A DNA stretch of 64,000 bases. Source: Salirhabdus salicampi. Lineage in GTDB: Bacteria > Bacillota > Bacilli > Bacillales > Alkalibacillaceae. The position numbers and the translations under genes were made by a program. The notes beneath the pieces were generated by a model that ran no database searches, had not been told where the DNA came from, and worked only from the letters and a program-made list of their open reading frames with translations. Location of the stretch: positions 558,001 to 622,000 of the forward strand of contig NZ_JANBWE010000002.1 of the NCBI RefSeq assembly GCF_024259515.1. Reading direction: 5' to 3'. Shown piece by piece: positions 1-9,722 of this stretch (position 1 is the first letter of the stretch; the number at the start of each line of letters is the position of its first letter).

Positions 1-435
1 TGCTAGACCATACTGGAACTTTGCATCGATATCCTTGTCGTTCAACTCTACTGCTCTTTGCAGATAAGGTAAGGCAAGTTTTGGTACTTCTTGATGGACG
101 AAGGTCATACCAAGCATGAAATATACGTCCCCTTGTTCCAAGCCGGCTTGCATCGCATTTTGAAAGGACTGTTGAGCTTTTTCGTATTCTTCTAAATCAT
201 AATATATATTTCCTAACCCGTAATGTGCTGTACCAATCTTTTCATCAAGTTCAATCGCCTTTTTGTAAAACCGTTCCCCTCGCTCATAATCCTTTATATG
301 CACGAGTAAGTTTCCGAAGTTCACATAGCCTAGCGGGTCATTCGGATTTTCCTCAATTGCTTCAGTGAACGCCTTCGCTGCCTCTTCAAACTTCTGTTCT
401 TGCATATACTCTATCCCTTTTTGAATTTTGTCCAT
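1..435 (-). CDS. TPR-repeat protein, YrrB-like (3' end outside window)
   Basis: Partial reading frame that runs off the left edge; 145 codons are visible. It begins with ATG behind a strong AAGGAGG site. The protein is made of tandem 34-residue tetratricopeptide repeats, recognisable by recurring A..F..A, G..Y and A...L patterns and runs such as YVNFGNLL and AHYGLGNIYYDL. TPR solenoids act as protein-protein scaffolds, so no enzymatic role is implied. It lies just downstream of mnmA, as the TPR protein YrrB does in B. subtilis, and is separated from it by a terminator-like hairpin. The partner protein cannot be told from sequence. Confidence 0.85.
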   Translation of the reverse strand, partial: MDKIQKGIEYMQEQKFEEAAKAFTEAIEENPNDPLGYVNFGNLLVHIKDYERGERFYKKAIELDEKIGTAHYGLGNIYYDLEEYEKAQQSFQNAMQAGLEQGDVYFMLGMTFVHQEVPKLALPYLQRAVELNDKDIDAKFQYGLA

Positions 436-456
436 TTTTTATTGCCTCCTTACAGT

Positions 457-484
457 AAGAAACCCTAACTCACATGAGTCAGGG
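457..484 (-). terminator. Terminator-like hairpin after mnmA
   Basis: A 9-bp stem (CCCTGACTC / GAGTTAGGG on the minus strand, one G-U pair) with a 4-nt loop is followed by TTTCTTAC. It lies between mnmA and the TPR gene. The T-run is short, so partial read-through is likely. Confidence 0.6.
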
Positions 485-490
485 AGCTTC

Positions 491-1615
<1,125 letters not shown>

Positions 1616-2758
1616 TTATGATGTTAAACGTTTCACGATTTGTGAAACTTTCTTTGCACTTTCAATAATGTGTTCCTCTTCATTAGAACGACCAAAGCTA
1701 AACCGAATTGAATTTGTAGTTCGGTCATCGCTTGAACCGAACATTGCCGACAATACATGTGATGGTTCAACAGAACCAGCTGTACATGCCGATCCACTCG
1801 ACGCAGCAATACCTGCTAAATCAAGGTTCGTTAACATTCCTTCAACATTCGTACCTGGGAAGCTAATATTTATAATTCCATTAACAGTTGTTTGTTCGTC
1901 ACCATTAACCGTAAAAGACACCCCTTCTTCACGTAATGTGTCAATAAAAAGTTGCTTACGTCTTTTATTTTTCTCATTACGCTTCTCACGATGTTCAATT
2001 ATTAACTCAACGGCTTTTTGAAAGCCTTTGGCAGCTGCTGTATTTTCTGTTCCAGCTCGTCGCTTTCGCTCCTGTTCACCACCATGCTGCAACGACTCAA
2101 TCATTACACCTTCTCGCACATATAAAAATCCAATTCCTTTTGGACCATATATTTTATGTGCAGCCGTTGTCAGTAGATCTACTTTAAGCTTTTCAACGTC
2201 AATCGGAAGGGTTCCATAGGCTTGCACAGCATCTGTATGAAAATAGGCTTGATGCTCTTCTAAAATCTGCCCAATTTCTTGTATAGGTTGAATGGTACCC
2301 ACTTCGTTATTCACGTACATAATCGAGACGAGAATCGTATCTTCACGTAGGTGTGATTGAACCTGCTCTACCGAAACACGTCCATTTTCATCAACTGGCA
2401 AATATGTGACATCAAAACCTTGCTTCTCTAAATACTCAGCCGTGTGTAATATAGCATGATGTTCGATTTCAGTTGTAATAATATGTTTCCCTTTATGTTG
2501 ATATTTTAATGCGGTACCCATCAAAGCAATGTTATCAGCTTCTGTTCCACCGCTCGTAAAAGTAATTTCCTTTTCATTTGCTCCAATGCTTTTCGCCATT
2601 ACTCTTCTAGCATCATCGAGTACTTTGCGTGCCTTTCGACCGAAGAAGTGCACACTAGATGGGTTCCCAAACGTTTCTTGTAAAACGGGAACCATTTCTT
2701 CTACAACGGCTGGGTGAACAGGTGTCGTCGCTGCGTGATCTAAGTATATTGGTTCCAA
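1616..2758 (-). CDS. iscS: Cysteine desulfurase (IscS/NifS/YrvO type)
   Basis: PLP enzyme that takes sulfur from cysteine as an enzyme persulfide for tRNA thiolation and other acceptors. The 380-residue protein starts LEPIYLDHAATT, with the PLP lysine K202 in AAHKIYGPKG and the persulfide cysteine C325 in SGSACTAGS. The start is a TTG 10 nt after an AAGGAGG that overlaps the end of cymR; upstream in-frame codons give a tail the family lacks. It sits between cymR and mnmA, so transcription is probably coupled to the cysteine regulator. By family the dedicated partner is MnmA; a broader Fe-S role is possible but not shown here. Confidence 0.95.
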   Translation of the reverse strand: MEPIYLDHAATTPVHPAVVEEMVPVLQETFGNPSSVHFFGRKARKVLDDARRVMAKSIGANEKEITFTSGGTEADNIALMGTALKYQHKGKHIITTEIEHHAILHTAEYLEKQGFDVTYLPVDENGRVSVEQVQSHLREDTILVSIMYVNNEVGTIQPIQEIGQILEEHQAYFHTDAVQAYGTLPIDVEKLKVDLLTTAAHKIYGPKGIGFLYVREGVMIESLQHGGEQERKRRAGTENTAAAKGFQKAVELIIEHREKRNEKNKRRKQLFIDTLREEGVSFTVNGDEQTTVNGIINISFPGTNVEGMLTNLDLAGIAASSGSACTAGSVEPSHVLSAMFGSSDDRTTNSIRFSFGRSNEEEHIIESAKKVSQIVKRLTS

Positions 2759-2777
2759 TGTTGGGCATCCTCCTTTT

Positions 2778-3203
2778 TTAAATATAGAACATATAACCAT
2801 CTTGTTCATATTCGTCATCATGATGTTGAGCTAAATCTTCAAGGGTTGTTGTATCAAGTACTTCCTTAACCGCATCTCGAATTCGAATCCACAATTCCCT
2901 TTTAGCAGGCTCCTCATCCTCAATCCCTTCAACTGGTTGAATGGGTCCTTCCAAAACCCGAATAACATCACCGGCAGTAATCTCCCCTGGTAACTTTGTT
3001 AATAAATAACCACCATGTGCTCCTCGTACACTTCTAACTAACCGAGCGTTTCGCAGGGGAGCGATTAATTGCTCCAAATAATGTTCGGATAAATCATACT
3101 CCCGTGCAATCGATTTTAATGATATTGGATCTTCCCCATGTTTCCTTGCTAATGCAATCATTATTGTTAATCCGTATCTACCCTTTGTAGAAATTTTCAC
3201 CAT
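2778..3203 (-). CDS. cymR: Rrf2-family regulator CymR
   Basis: Winged-helix repressor of the Rrf2 family; CymR controls cysteine and sulfur uptake genes together with CysK in B. subtilis. The 141-residue protein has the family start MVKISTKGRYGL and the recognition region around LSEHYLEQL and RGAHGGYLL. It contains no cysteine at all, so it cannot bind the Fe-S cluster of IscR/NsrR-type relatives; this supports CymR over IscR. It precedes iscS-mnmA. Its first 26 bases lie inside the end of the upstream membrane-protein gene, with GGGGATGA as ribosome site, so the two are probably translated from one message. Confidence 0.93.
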   Translation of the reverse strand: MVKISTKGRYGLTIMIALARKHGEDPISLKSIAREYDLSEHYLEQLIAPLRNARLVRSVRGAHGGYLLTKLPGEITAGDVIRVLEGPIQPVEGIEDEEPAKRELWIRIRDAVKEVLDTTTLEDLAQHHDDEYEQDGYMFYI

Positions 3204-3816
3204 TCATCCCCCTATTTATCAAAAAAGTCATGAAATTTTTCGTTAACGGTAATGAATATCCTATAAAATTCCCAAGCAATAGTGCTATTAAGAGTGTTCC
3301 AATACCTACGGGTCCACCTAGCATCCAACCTAAAATTAAAATGTTAACTTCAATGACATTTCGTACCCATTGAACTTTCCACCCTGTCTTTTTTGTTAAA
3401 TATAGCATTAAACCGTCTCTCGGACCTGCCCCTAAACCAGATGCAACATATACGCCTATACCTAAAGCAGAAAACGCTACTCCTATAATAAACATTGGTG
3501 CCATAACCCAAAGCGACGATGGAGTTGGCAATAAAAGCAAAAATAAATCAATAAATAAGCCGATAAATACCATATTTAATATTGTACCAATTTGTGGACC
3601 TGATTTCGTCACAATACATGTAAAAGTTACGATAATCATTCCAACAATAATACTCCACGATCCGACCGTAAGGCCAAAATTCATATATAAACCGTAATGA
3701 AGAACATCCCACGGACTAATGCCTAATTCTCTTGCTTCTATCGTAAGTGCTATGCCAAATGCTAATATCATAAGTCCAACGACAAAAAAGCACCACTGTA
3801 TACCTTTTGTTTCCAT
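3178..3816 (-). CDS. YczE/YitT-like integral membrane protein
   Basis: Hydrophobic protein of 212 residues with about five to six membrane helices, including the glycine-rich segment GIGVYVASGLGAGPRDGLML typical of YczE-like (DUF6198) proteins. The biochemical role of this family is not established; the B. subtilis relative YczE has been linked to the surfactin region. The gene has a good ribosome site (AGAGAGGG) and an extended -10 promoter upstream. Its 3' end overlaps the cymR start by 26 bp. B. subtilis has no such gene between cymR and rarA, so this is a local insertion or a lineage feature. Confidence 0.8.
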   Translation of the reverse strand: METKGIQWCFFVVGLMILAFGIALTIEARELGISPWDVLHYGLYMNFGLTVGSWSIIVGMIIVTFTCIVTKSGPQIGTILNMVFIGLFIDLFLLLLPTPSSLWVMAPMFIIGVAFSALGIGVYVASGLGAGPRDGLMLYLTKKTGWKVQWVRNVIEVNILILGWMLGGPVGIGTLLIALLLGNFIGYSLPLTKNFMTFLINRGMNGENFYKG

Positions 3817-3850
3817 ATGTCTATCCCTCTCTATTATCTAAACCTTAGCT

Positions 3851-3879
3851 ATTATAGCATGAATAGACTGTCCCTTGCA
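3851..3879 (-). promoter_or_regulatory. Candidate extended -10 promoter for the yczE-like/cymR/iscS/mnmA unit
   Basis: The minus strand shows TGCTATAAT, a perfect -10 with the TGn extension, 35 nt before the first gene. The -35 position (TGCAAG, 17 nt away) is poor, as is common for extended -10 promoters. It lies in the divergent gap opposite rarA. Confidence 0.55.
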
Positions 3880-3937
3880 TTTTAAACACTTCAGAAGTAC
3901 GCTAATGACAGACACGGTATAAAGGAGCGATCCCTTA

Positions 3938-5215
3938 ATGAATACAAAACCTTTAGCTTATGCAATGAGACCACAAAATATAGACGAAATTATCGGGCAG
4001 AAACATTTAGTTGGACAAGGAAAAATGATTCGAAGGATGGTAGAAGCAAATCGGTTAGCTTCTATGATTTTATTCGGCCCTCCTGGAACTGGAAAAACGA
4101 GTATGGCCATGGCCATCGCGAAAAGTTTAAACCTTCCATATAAAATGTTAAATGCAGTAGTAGATAAAAAGAAAGATATGGAAATTGTTGTAGAAGAAGC
4201 AAAATTTTCAGGACAAATGGTTCTAATATTAGATGAGGTACACAGGCTGGATAAAGCAAAACAAGATTTTCTTCTTCCCCATTTGGAACGCAATTTAATC
4301 ACTTTGATTGGTTGCACAACAAGCAATCCGTACCATTCTATTAATCCGGCCATTCGCAGCAGATGTCATCTATTTGAACTTCATAAGCTTGACGGAGAAG
4401 ATATCAAACAAGGATTATTATACGCTTTACAAGATGATAAGAAAGGGTTAGGGGATGGTAACGTACAAATCACCGATGATGCACTCAATCATTTTGCGTT
4501 TGCATCAAATGGTGATATGCGTTCCGCTCTTAACGGTCTTGAATTAGCCGTCATTTCAACGAAGTCTGATCAAAATGGCATCATCCACATCGACTTAGCA
4601 ACCGCTGAAGAATGCATGCAAAAGAAAAGCTTTTCTCATGATAAAGGGGGAGATGCTCATTACGATGTATTATCCGCTTTTCAAAAGTCGATTCGTGGTA
4701 GTGACGTAAACGCAGCATTACACTATTTAGGGCGACTTATTGAAGCAGGGGATTTGGATAGTATTGCACGACGGATGGTTGTTTGTGCATATGAGGATAT
4801 CGGACTTGCGAACCCTCAGGCAGGTCCACGGGCGTTAGCGGCCGTGGAAGCGGCTGAACGGGTAGGTTTTCCTGAAGCGAGAATACCATTATCAGTTGCT
4901 GTCGTAGAGCTTTGTTTATCACCAAAATCTAATACCGCTTATAAAGCGTTAGATGAGGCTTTACAAGATATTCGCAGTGGCAAAAGTGGTGATATTCCGA
5001 TGCATTTGAAAGATGCACATTATAAAGGGGCAAACGAGATTGGACGGGGGATTGATTATTTATATCCGCATAATTATGAACAAGGTTGGGTAAAACAACA
5101 ATACTTACCGAATTCTATTAAACATAAAACGTACTATCAACCGAAGGATACAGGCAAATTTGAGGCTGCACTAAAAAAAGTTTACGAAAACATTATAAAA
5201 CAACAGAAAAACTAG
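3938..5215 (+). CDS. rarA: AAA+ ATPase RarA/MgsA
   Basis: Replication-associated recombination protein that acts at stalled forks and is related to clamp loaders and RuvB. The 425-residue protein has Walker A GPPGTGKTS at 47-55, Walker B LILDEVHR at 96-103, and the C-terminal tetramerisation region with RRMVVCAYEDIGLANPQA. ATG start with GGAG upstream. It is divergent from the cymR group, matching yrvN next to cymR in B. subtilis. An RsfA-type gene follows on the same strand with no terminator between, so read-through is possible. Confidence 0.95.
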   Translation: MNTKPLAYAMRPQNIDEIIGQKHLVGQGKMIRRMVEANRLASMILFGPPGTGKTSMAMAIAKSLNLPYKMLNAVVDKKKDMEIVVEEAKFSGQMVLILDEVHRLDKAKQDFLLPHLERNLITLIGCTTSNPYHSINPAIRSRCHLFELHKLDGEDIKQGLLYALQDDKKGLGDGNVQITDDALNHFAFASNGDMRSALNGLELAVISTKSDQNGIIHIDLATAEECMQKKSFSHDKGGDAHYDVLSAFQKSIRGSDVNAALHYLGRLIEAGDLDSIARRMVVCAYEDIGLANPQAGPRALAAVEAAERVGFPEARIPLSVAVVELCLSPKSNTAYKALDEALQDIRSGKSGDIPMHLKDAHYKGANEIGRGIDYLYPHNYEQGWVKQQYLPNSIKHKTYYQPKDTGKFEAALKKVYENIIKQQKN

Positions 5216-5220
5216 TATAA

Positions 5221-5294
5221 ACTCCTCTTTTTTTGAACAAGATATTAACAAACAATGGAAAACTATTAGTTTTTATATAAAAGAAAAGAGGAGT
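5221..5294 (+). other. Long-range inverted repeat covering the rsfA-like ribosome site
   Basis: ACTCCTCTTTT at 5221-5231, just after the rarA stop, is an exact complement of AAAAGAGGAGT at 5284-5294, which contains the Shine-Dalgarno sequence of the next gene. The 11-bp stem would close a 52-nt loop. In a rarA read-through transcript the ribosome site would be paired; a transcript starting inside the loop would leave it free. Confidence 0.6.
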
Positions 5295-5302
5295 GAAAGA
5301 TA

Positions 5303-5980
5303 TTGGCAAAAGTTAGACAAGACGCGTGGTCACATGAAGATGATCTATTGTTAGCCGAAACGGTATTACGTCATATTCGCGAAGGAAGTACCCAGTTAAG
5401 AGCTTTTGAAGAAGTCGGCGATAAACTAAATAGAACAGCAGCAGCTTGTGGTTTTCGCTGGAATGCCGAGGTACGGAAACGGTACGAGAAAGCAATTGAT
5501 ATTGCGAAACGCCAACGAAAAGAGAAGAAACGTGCGCTTGCACAGCAACAGAAAGTAGATAAAGGAGCCATTCGCGCACAACGAATGCCTGCTAGCACTA
5601 CTGCTAGCACTACTGCTACAACGGCACCATCTACTTCCAGTGTTCCAATGGAGGCGGCAAATAGTTCTATTTCTTCTTTAGATGATGTGATTATGTTTTT
5701 ACAAAACGTTAAGCAGGATTACCAGTCTACTTCATTGACAAAAAATCAAGTAGATACATTGGAAGAAGAGAACAGAAGACTACAAGAGGAAAAAGAAGAG
5801 CTGGAACAAAAGCTAGCTAAATTAGAAAAACAATACGAAACTGTACAAGAAGACTATCAAGTATTGATGGAAATAATGGACCGTGCAAGAAAAATGGTCG
5901 TATTCGATGACCAAGACCAAATGGGTGGAAAATCCTTTCGCTTAGAAAAGAACGGAAACTTACAACAAGTGGCACGATAA
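5303..5980 (+). CDS. RsfA-family prespore-type transcription factor
   Basis: The N-terminal 60 residues match the RsfA family (Myb/SANT-like domain with QDAWSHEDDLLLAETVLRHI and TAAACGFRWN). B. subtilis RsfA fine-tunes sigma-F-dependent forespore genes. Residues 95-113 are a Ser/Thr/Ala-rich linker containing a 12-bp tandem duplication (5591-5614). Residues about 152-195 form a leucine/glutamate-rich coiled coil, probably for dimerisation. TTG start with AGAGGAG 8-9 nt upstream. B. subtilis has tcdA (yrvM) at this place instead. The protein is 225 residues; the exact paralogue (RsfA or YlbO type) is not resolved, so no symbol is given. Confidence 0.88.
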   Translation: MAKVRQDAWSHEDDLLLAETVLRHIREGSTQLRAFEEVGDKLNRTAAACGFRWNAEVRKRYEKAIDIAKRQRKEKKRALAQQQKVDKGAIRAQRMPASTTASTTATTAPSTSSVPMEAANSSISSLDDVIMFLQNVKQDYQSTSLTKNQVDTLEEENRRLQEEKEELEQKLAKLEKQYETVQEDYQVLMEIMDRARKMVVFDDQDQMGGKSFRLEKNGNLQQVAR

Positions 5981-6016
5981 GTTGAATTGTGAAAGCCTAT
6001 TTTTAAAGAGTAAAAT

Positions 6017-6052
6017 AAAAAAGCCTTGGATATTACTATCCAAGGCTTTTTT
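6017..6052. terminator. Bidirectional terminator between rsfA-like gene and 6S RNA
   Basis: AAAAGCCTTGGATA and its complement form a 14-bp stem with a 4-nt loop and an A/T tract on each side. It can end the + strand rsfA-like transcript and the minus strand 6S RNA. Confidence 0.9.
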
Positions 6053-6056
6053 ACAT

Positions 6057-6263
6057 ATGTATGCAATCCCAATCGTGCCGTCATCCTTACGTTTTGAACC
6101 CGCTCTCGGCAGGTGGGTGCCCTGTTCTATGATTCATACTTCCACGCTATACTTGGAGGCTTGTATTCCACATAGAAACGTTGAGCTCCCTTTAACGTAC
6201 TTGTTCGGTCAAAACTATGTGGACTGACGAACACATCAGGATTGGCTTCAATATCTTTTGTGT
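6057..6263 (-). ncRNA. ssrS: 6S RNA (SsrS, B. subtilis 6S-1/BsrA type)
   Basis: Non-coding regulator that binds sigma-A RNA polymerase by imitating an open promoter. The segment directly downstream of aspS is the place of bsrA in B. subtilis. On the minus strand the ends pair: CCAATC (near 6240-6245) with GATTGG (near 6069-6074), then CGTCA with TGACG. A long internal arm forms between CTATGTGG and CCACATAG. The 3' part contains GGTTCAAAACGTAAGGATG, which I recall as a conserved 6S segment. A sigma-A promoter (6270-6299) precedes it and a strong hairpin ends it. The exact processed ends are not known. No open reading frame here looks coding. Confidence 0.8.
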
Positions 6264-6269
6264 AATTGA

Positions 6270-6299
6270 ATAATAGCATATATCAAGCTATTGTTTCAA
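6270..6299 (-). promoter_or_regulatory. Sigma-A promoter of the 6S RNA gene
   Basis: TTGAAA (-35) and TATTAT (-10) on the minus strand with an 18-nt spacer. It predicts a start near 6263 and leaves only a short gap after the aspS stop. Confidence 0.7.
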
Positions 6300-6323
6300 G
6301 GCAATCTTTCATGGAATTTTTTT

Positions 6324-8093
6324 CTAATCTTCGTTCATTTTTACATCTAAATGTAGTTCTTGTAACTGTTCACTGCTTACTGTAGATGGAGCATTTGTTA
6401 ATAAGTCAGAAGCTGAAGCTGTTTTTGGGAACAAGATGGTGTCTCGTAAATTACTTCTACCGGCAAGTAACATGATTAATCGGTCAAAGCCCAATGCAAT
6501 TCCACCATGTGGCGGCGCTCCGTATTCTAAAGCTTCCATTAAGAAGCCAAACTCCGCAACTGCATCCTCTTTTGAAAATCCTAACGCTTCAAACATTTTC
6601 TCCTGCATTTCTTTTTGGTAAATACGTAAGGAACCCCCACCTAACTCATACCCGTTTAAAACGAGGTCATAAGCTTCAGCCTTTGCTTCACCAGGGTTTT
6701 GTTCTAACGCTTCCAGGTCTCCGTTAGCCGGCATAGTAAACGGGTGGTGGGCTGCAAAATATCTTCCTAGCTCTTCATCATACTCAAATAATGGCCAGTC
6801 TGTAACCCATAAAAAGTTAAATTTGCTCTCATCGATAAGTTGTAGCTCTTTACCCAATTTTAAGCGTAATGCCCCTAAACTCTCATATACAACCGTTGTT
6901 TTGTCGGCAACAAACAGAAGTAAATCACCATTCTCTACGTTCATCGCTTCTTTAATCCCGTTTACTTCTTCTTCCGTTAAGAACTTTGCAATAGGACCTG
7001 TTAAGGACGTTTCGTCTGCTTTTAACCATGCCAAGCCTTTTGCTCCATATACTTTTACAAAATCTGTTAGCTGATCAATATCCTTACGTGAAAAAGCATC
7101 CGCTTTCCCTTTTACATTAATCCCGCTCACTTTGCCACCAGATTGAACCGCACCACTAAATACTTTAAAGTCTGAATTGCGAACAAGATTGGACAGCGTC
7201 GTCAGTTCCATATCAAAACGAGTATCAGGCTTATCTGAGCCATATCGTTCCATTGCCTCTTCATATTCCATTCGTGGAAATGGAGTTTCTACATCGAGAC
7301 CCTTTACTTCCTTCATGACACGTTTCATCATACGTTCTACCATCTCAATAATATCTTCCTTGGACATAAAGGATGTTTCAATATCAATTTGTGTAAACTC
7401 AGGCTGGCGATCAGCACGTAAGTCTTCATCTCGGAAGCAGCGAGCAATTTGATAATACTTTTCAAACCCGGACACCATCAATAACTGTTTGAACAGCTGA
7501 GGTGATTGGGGAAGAGCATAAAATTCTCCGGGATGCACCCGGCTCGGTACTAAGTAATCACGGGCACCTTCTGGAGTACTTTTCGTTAACATCGGTGTCT
7601 CTAATTCTAAAAAGTCTTCCTCGTTTAAAAATTGGCGAATTGCCTGTGTCGTATCATGACGTAATTTAAATGTTTTTTGCATTGATTCTCTGCGCAAATC
7701 AAGGTAGCGGTACTTCAAACGAACTTCCTCTGATATATCTGTGTTATCTTGAATCATAAAAGGAGGGGTTTCACTTTTATTAATGATGACTATGTCTTGT
7801 GCCTCCACTTCAATCGTTCCTGTGGCCATCTTTTCGTTCACAGTCGATTCGTCCCGTTTTACAACTTTCCCGGTAATTTGTACAACATATTCATTTCGTA
7901 CATTTTCCGCTGTCTTTAGAGCCTCTTCACTAAAGGACGGGTTAAACACAACTTGGACAGTGCCAAAGCGGTCACGCAAGTCAATGAAAATGAGCCCCCC
8001 TAAATCGCGACGTTTTTGTACCCAACCTTTAATCGTTACTTCTTTTCCGACATATTCTTCTGTTAGTACTCCACAATACACACGTTTACTCAT
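6324..8093 (-). CDS. aspS: Aspartyl-tRNA synthetase
   Basis: Class IIb synthetase charging tRNA-Asp. The 589-residue length is that of the bacterial type with the inserted GAD domain. Visible parts are the OB-fold anticodon domain ([22 protein letters not shown] near 21-42, in part), class II motif 2 [18 protein letters not shown], and motif 3 [13 protein letters not shown] near the C-terminus. The start overlaps the hisS stop by 8 bp, so hisS and aspS form one operon controlled by the upstream T-box. Whether it is discriminating or also charges tRNA-Asn cannot be told here. Confidence 0.97.
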   Translation of the reverse strand: MSKRVYCGVLTEEYVGKEVTIKGWVQKRRDLGGLIFIDLRDRFGTVQVVFNPSFSEEALKTAENVRNEYVVQITGKVVKRDESTVNEKMATGTIEVEAQDIVIINKSETPPFMIQDNTDISEEVRLKYRYLDLRRESMQKTFKLRHDTTQAIRQFLNEEDFLELETPMLTKSTPEGARDYLVPSRVHPGEFYALPQSPQLFKQLLMVSGFEKYYQIARCFRDEDLRADRQPEFTQIDIETSFMSKEDIIEMVERMMKRVMKEVKGLDVETPFPRMEYEEAMERYGSDKPDTRFDMELTTLSNLVRNSDFKVFSGAVQSGGKVSGINVKGKADAFSRKDIDQLTDFVKVYGAKGLAWLKADETSLTGPIAKFLTEEEVNGIKEAMNVENGDLLLFVADKTTVVYESLGALRLKLGKELQLIDESKFNFLWVTDWPLFEYDEELGRYFAAHHPFTMPANGDLEALEQNPGEAKAEAYDLVLNGYELGGGSLRIYQKEMQEKMFEALGFSKEDAVAEFGFLMEALEYGAPPHGGIALGFDRLIMLLAGRSNLRDTILFPKTASASDLLTNAPSTVSSEQLQELHLDVKMNED

Positions 8094-9375
8094 TATGACT
8101 ACGCTCCCTATACAATTTCGTTTTTAAATGTGATTCTATTTCTGTTAGTGGAACATCGACTTGTTCCCCTAATGCCATGTCCTTTATATTCATGCTACCT
8201 GCCGCTAATTCATTTTCGCCTAAAATGGCGACGAATTTTGCTTTCGACCGATCGGCTGCTTTAAATTGTGCTTTCATCTTTTTTCCCATATAGTCAATAT
8301 CACAACTAATACCAGCATGACGCAAGCTGTAAATAATACGTGTCGCTTCTTTTTTCGCTTCCTCTCCCATAGCAACGACGTAACAATCAAGCTCATCTTC
8401 TACCGGTAAAGTAATCCCTTCTGCTTCTAACGCTAGTAAAAGTCGTTCGATACTACATGCAAACCCGATACCAGGTGTTTCTGGGCCGCCTAACTCTTCA
8501 ACGAGGCCATTATATCGCCCACCACCAGATAATGTAGTAATAGCTCCAAATCCTTCCGCATCACTCATAATTTCAAAGGCCGTGTGATTATAGTAGTCTA
8601 ATCCACGCACTAATTTCGGATCAATTTCATAATCAATCCCCATTTGATCTAAGTATGCTTTCACTTTCTCAAAATAAGATTTAGACTCGTCATTCAGATG
8701 ATCCAAAATAGAAGGCGCTGTAGCCATCGCCGGATGGTCTTTATCCTTTTTACAATCTAATACACGTAATGGATTTTTTTCTAGTCTCGTTTGACAGTCC
8801 CCACATAACTCTTCACGGTGTGGAGCAAAGTGCAGGATTAATGCTTGACGGTGGTTTTCACGGCTCTCCTTATCACCTAAACTGTTTAAAACGAGACGTA
8901 ATGATTTAAGACCTAACACTTTATAGCAATCAAGCGCAAATGCCATCACTTCTGCGTCAATAGCTGGGTCATTACTGCCGATTGCCTCAATTCCGAATTG
9001 GACAAATTGTCTTGTTCGGCCTTTTTGTGGCCGTTCATAACGAAACATTGGGCCATAATAGAAAAGTTTTACAGGCTGTCCTGGTAAGCCAAACATCTTG
9101 TGCTGAACGTAAGAACGTACGACAGAAGCTGTCCCTTCTGGCCTTAATGTTAAACTGCGACCACCTCGGTCAGTAAATGAGTACATCTCCTTTTGTACAA
9201 TATCAGTTGTATCCCCAACACCACGTTGGAACAATTCTGTTTGTTCGAAAATAGGCGTTCGTATTTCATCATAGTGATATACATTTGCCAACTGTTTTAG
9301 CTGTTTCTCTACGAACTGCCACTTTTTCGTTTGTTCTGGTAAAATATCTTCAGTACCTCGTGGGACTTTAATCAT
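8086..9375 (-). CDS. hisS: Histidyl-tRNA synthetase
   Basis: Class IIa synthetase charging tRNA-His; 429 residues. Start [13 protein letters not shown] is the family N-terminus and has AAGGAGGAG 6 nt upstream; the longer reading frame would run back into the T-box region. Motif 2 region [19 protein letters not shown] and the HisRS-specific signatures [14 protein letters not shown] and GGGRYNGL are present, followed by a C-terminal anticodon-binding domain. First gene of the hisS-aspS operon. Its expression should rise when tRNA-His (and perhaps tRNA-Asp) is uncharged, through the T-box leader. Confidence 0.97.
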   Translation of the reverse strand: MIKVPRGTEDILPEQTKKWQFVEKQLKQLANVYHYDEIRTPIFEQTELFQRGVGDTTDIVQKEMYSFTDRGGRSLTLRPEGTASVVRSYVQHKMFGLPGQPVKLFYYGPMFRYERPQKGRTRQFVQFGIEAIGSNDPAIDAEVMAFALDCYKVLGLKSLRLVLNSLGDKESRENHRQALILHFAPHREELCGDCQTRLEKNPLRVLDCKKDKDHPAMATAPSILDHLNDESKSYFEKVKAYLDQMGIDYEIDPKLVRGLDYYNHTAFEIMSDAEGFGAITTLSGGGRYNGLVEELGGPETPGIGFACSIERLLLALEAEGITLPVEDELDCYVVAMGEEAKKEATRIIYSLRHAGISCDIDYMGKKMKAQFKAADRSKAKFVAILGENELAAGSMNIKDMALGEQVDVPLTEIESHLKTKLYRERSHNE

Positions 9376-9420
9376 CTTTGCTCCTCCTTCTATATTGAAA
9401 CGGTTAGTTCGATATAAATA

Positions 9421-9687
9421 AAAAAACCCGTCCCTTGTTAAAAAACAAGGGACGGGTTTTACCCGCGTTGCCACCCTAATTGAAGCAATCTCTTGCTTCC
9501 TCTTACACAGATAACGTCTGTAACGTCCGAACCTACTATGGGTCCACCATTTCGATCCGGAACCTCAGGAACGTCTTTCGCTAAGTCATCATGTAGAAAT
9601 ACTTTCAGCCTATGGCATTTCCTCTCTTTACATGTGGAGCTTAACTACTTTTTCCATCATAGGTTGTATGTATGAATTTTTGAATTG
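9421..9687 (-). promoter_or_regulatory. T-box leader of hisS-aspS
   Basis: tRNA-sensing transcription attenuator. The conserved T-box sequence AGGGTGGCAACGCGGGT lies at 9461-9477 and overlaps the antiterminator. A GC-rich terminator hairpin (ACCCGTCCCTTGTT and complement) with a T-run lies at 9421-9460. Stem I is closed by CCTATG/CATAGG and contains AGAGAG and GGCTGAAAG. The putative specifier stretch CATGATGAC at 9585-9593 holds a His codon (CAU) next to Asp codons (GAU, GAC), which fits an operon for both synthetases. Confidence 0.93.
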
Positions 9688-9693
9688 ATTATT

Positions 9694-9722
9694 ATCATAA
9701 TGTTGTCGTAACAAAATGTCAA
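9694..9722 (-). promoter_or_regulatory. Sigma-A promoter of the hisS T-box transcript
   Basis: TTGACA and TATGAT with a 17-nt spacer, nearly the ideal sequence. The -35 overlaps the stop codon of the small upstream gene. Predicted start is near 9687. Confidence 0.85.

Noticed and set aside
5982-6227. 81-codon + strand frame after the rsfA-like gene
   Set aside because: It has no ribosome site, crosses a strong terminator and lies on the 6S RNA gene.
6436-8127. Several 60-115 codon + strand frames opposite aspS
   Set aside because: Shadows of a well-conserved synthetase gene, without start signals or protein-like composition.
9421-9687. Short frames within the hisS leader as genes
   Set aside because: The segment is a T-box with conserved elements; the frames have no ribosome sites.
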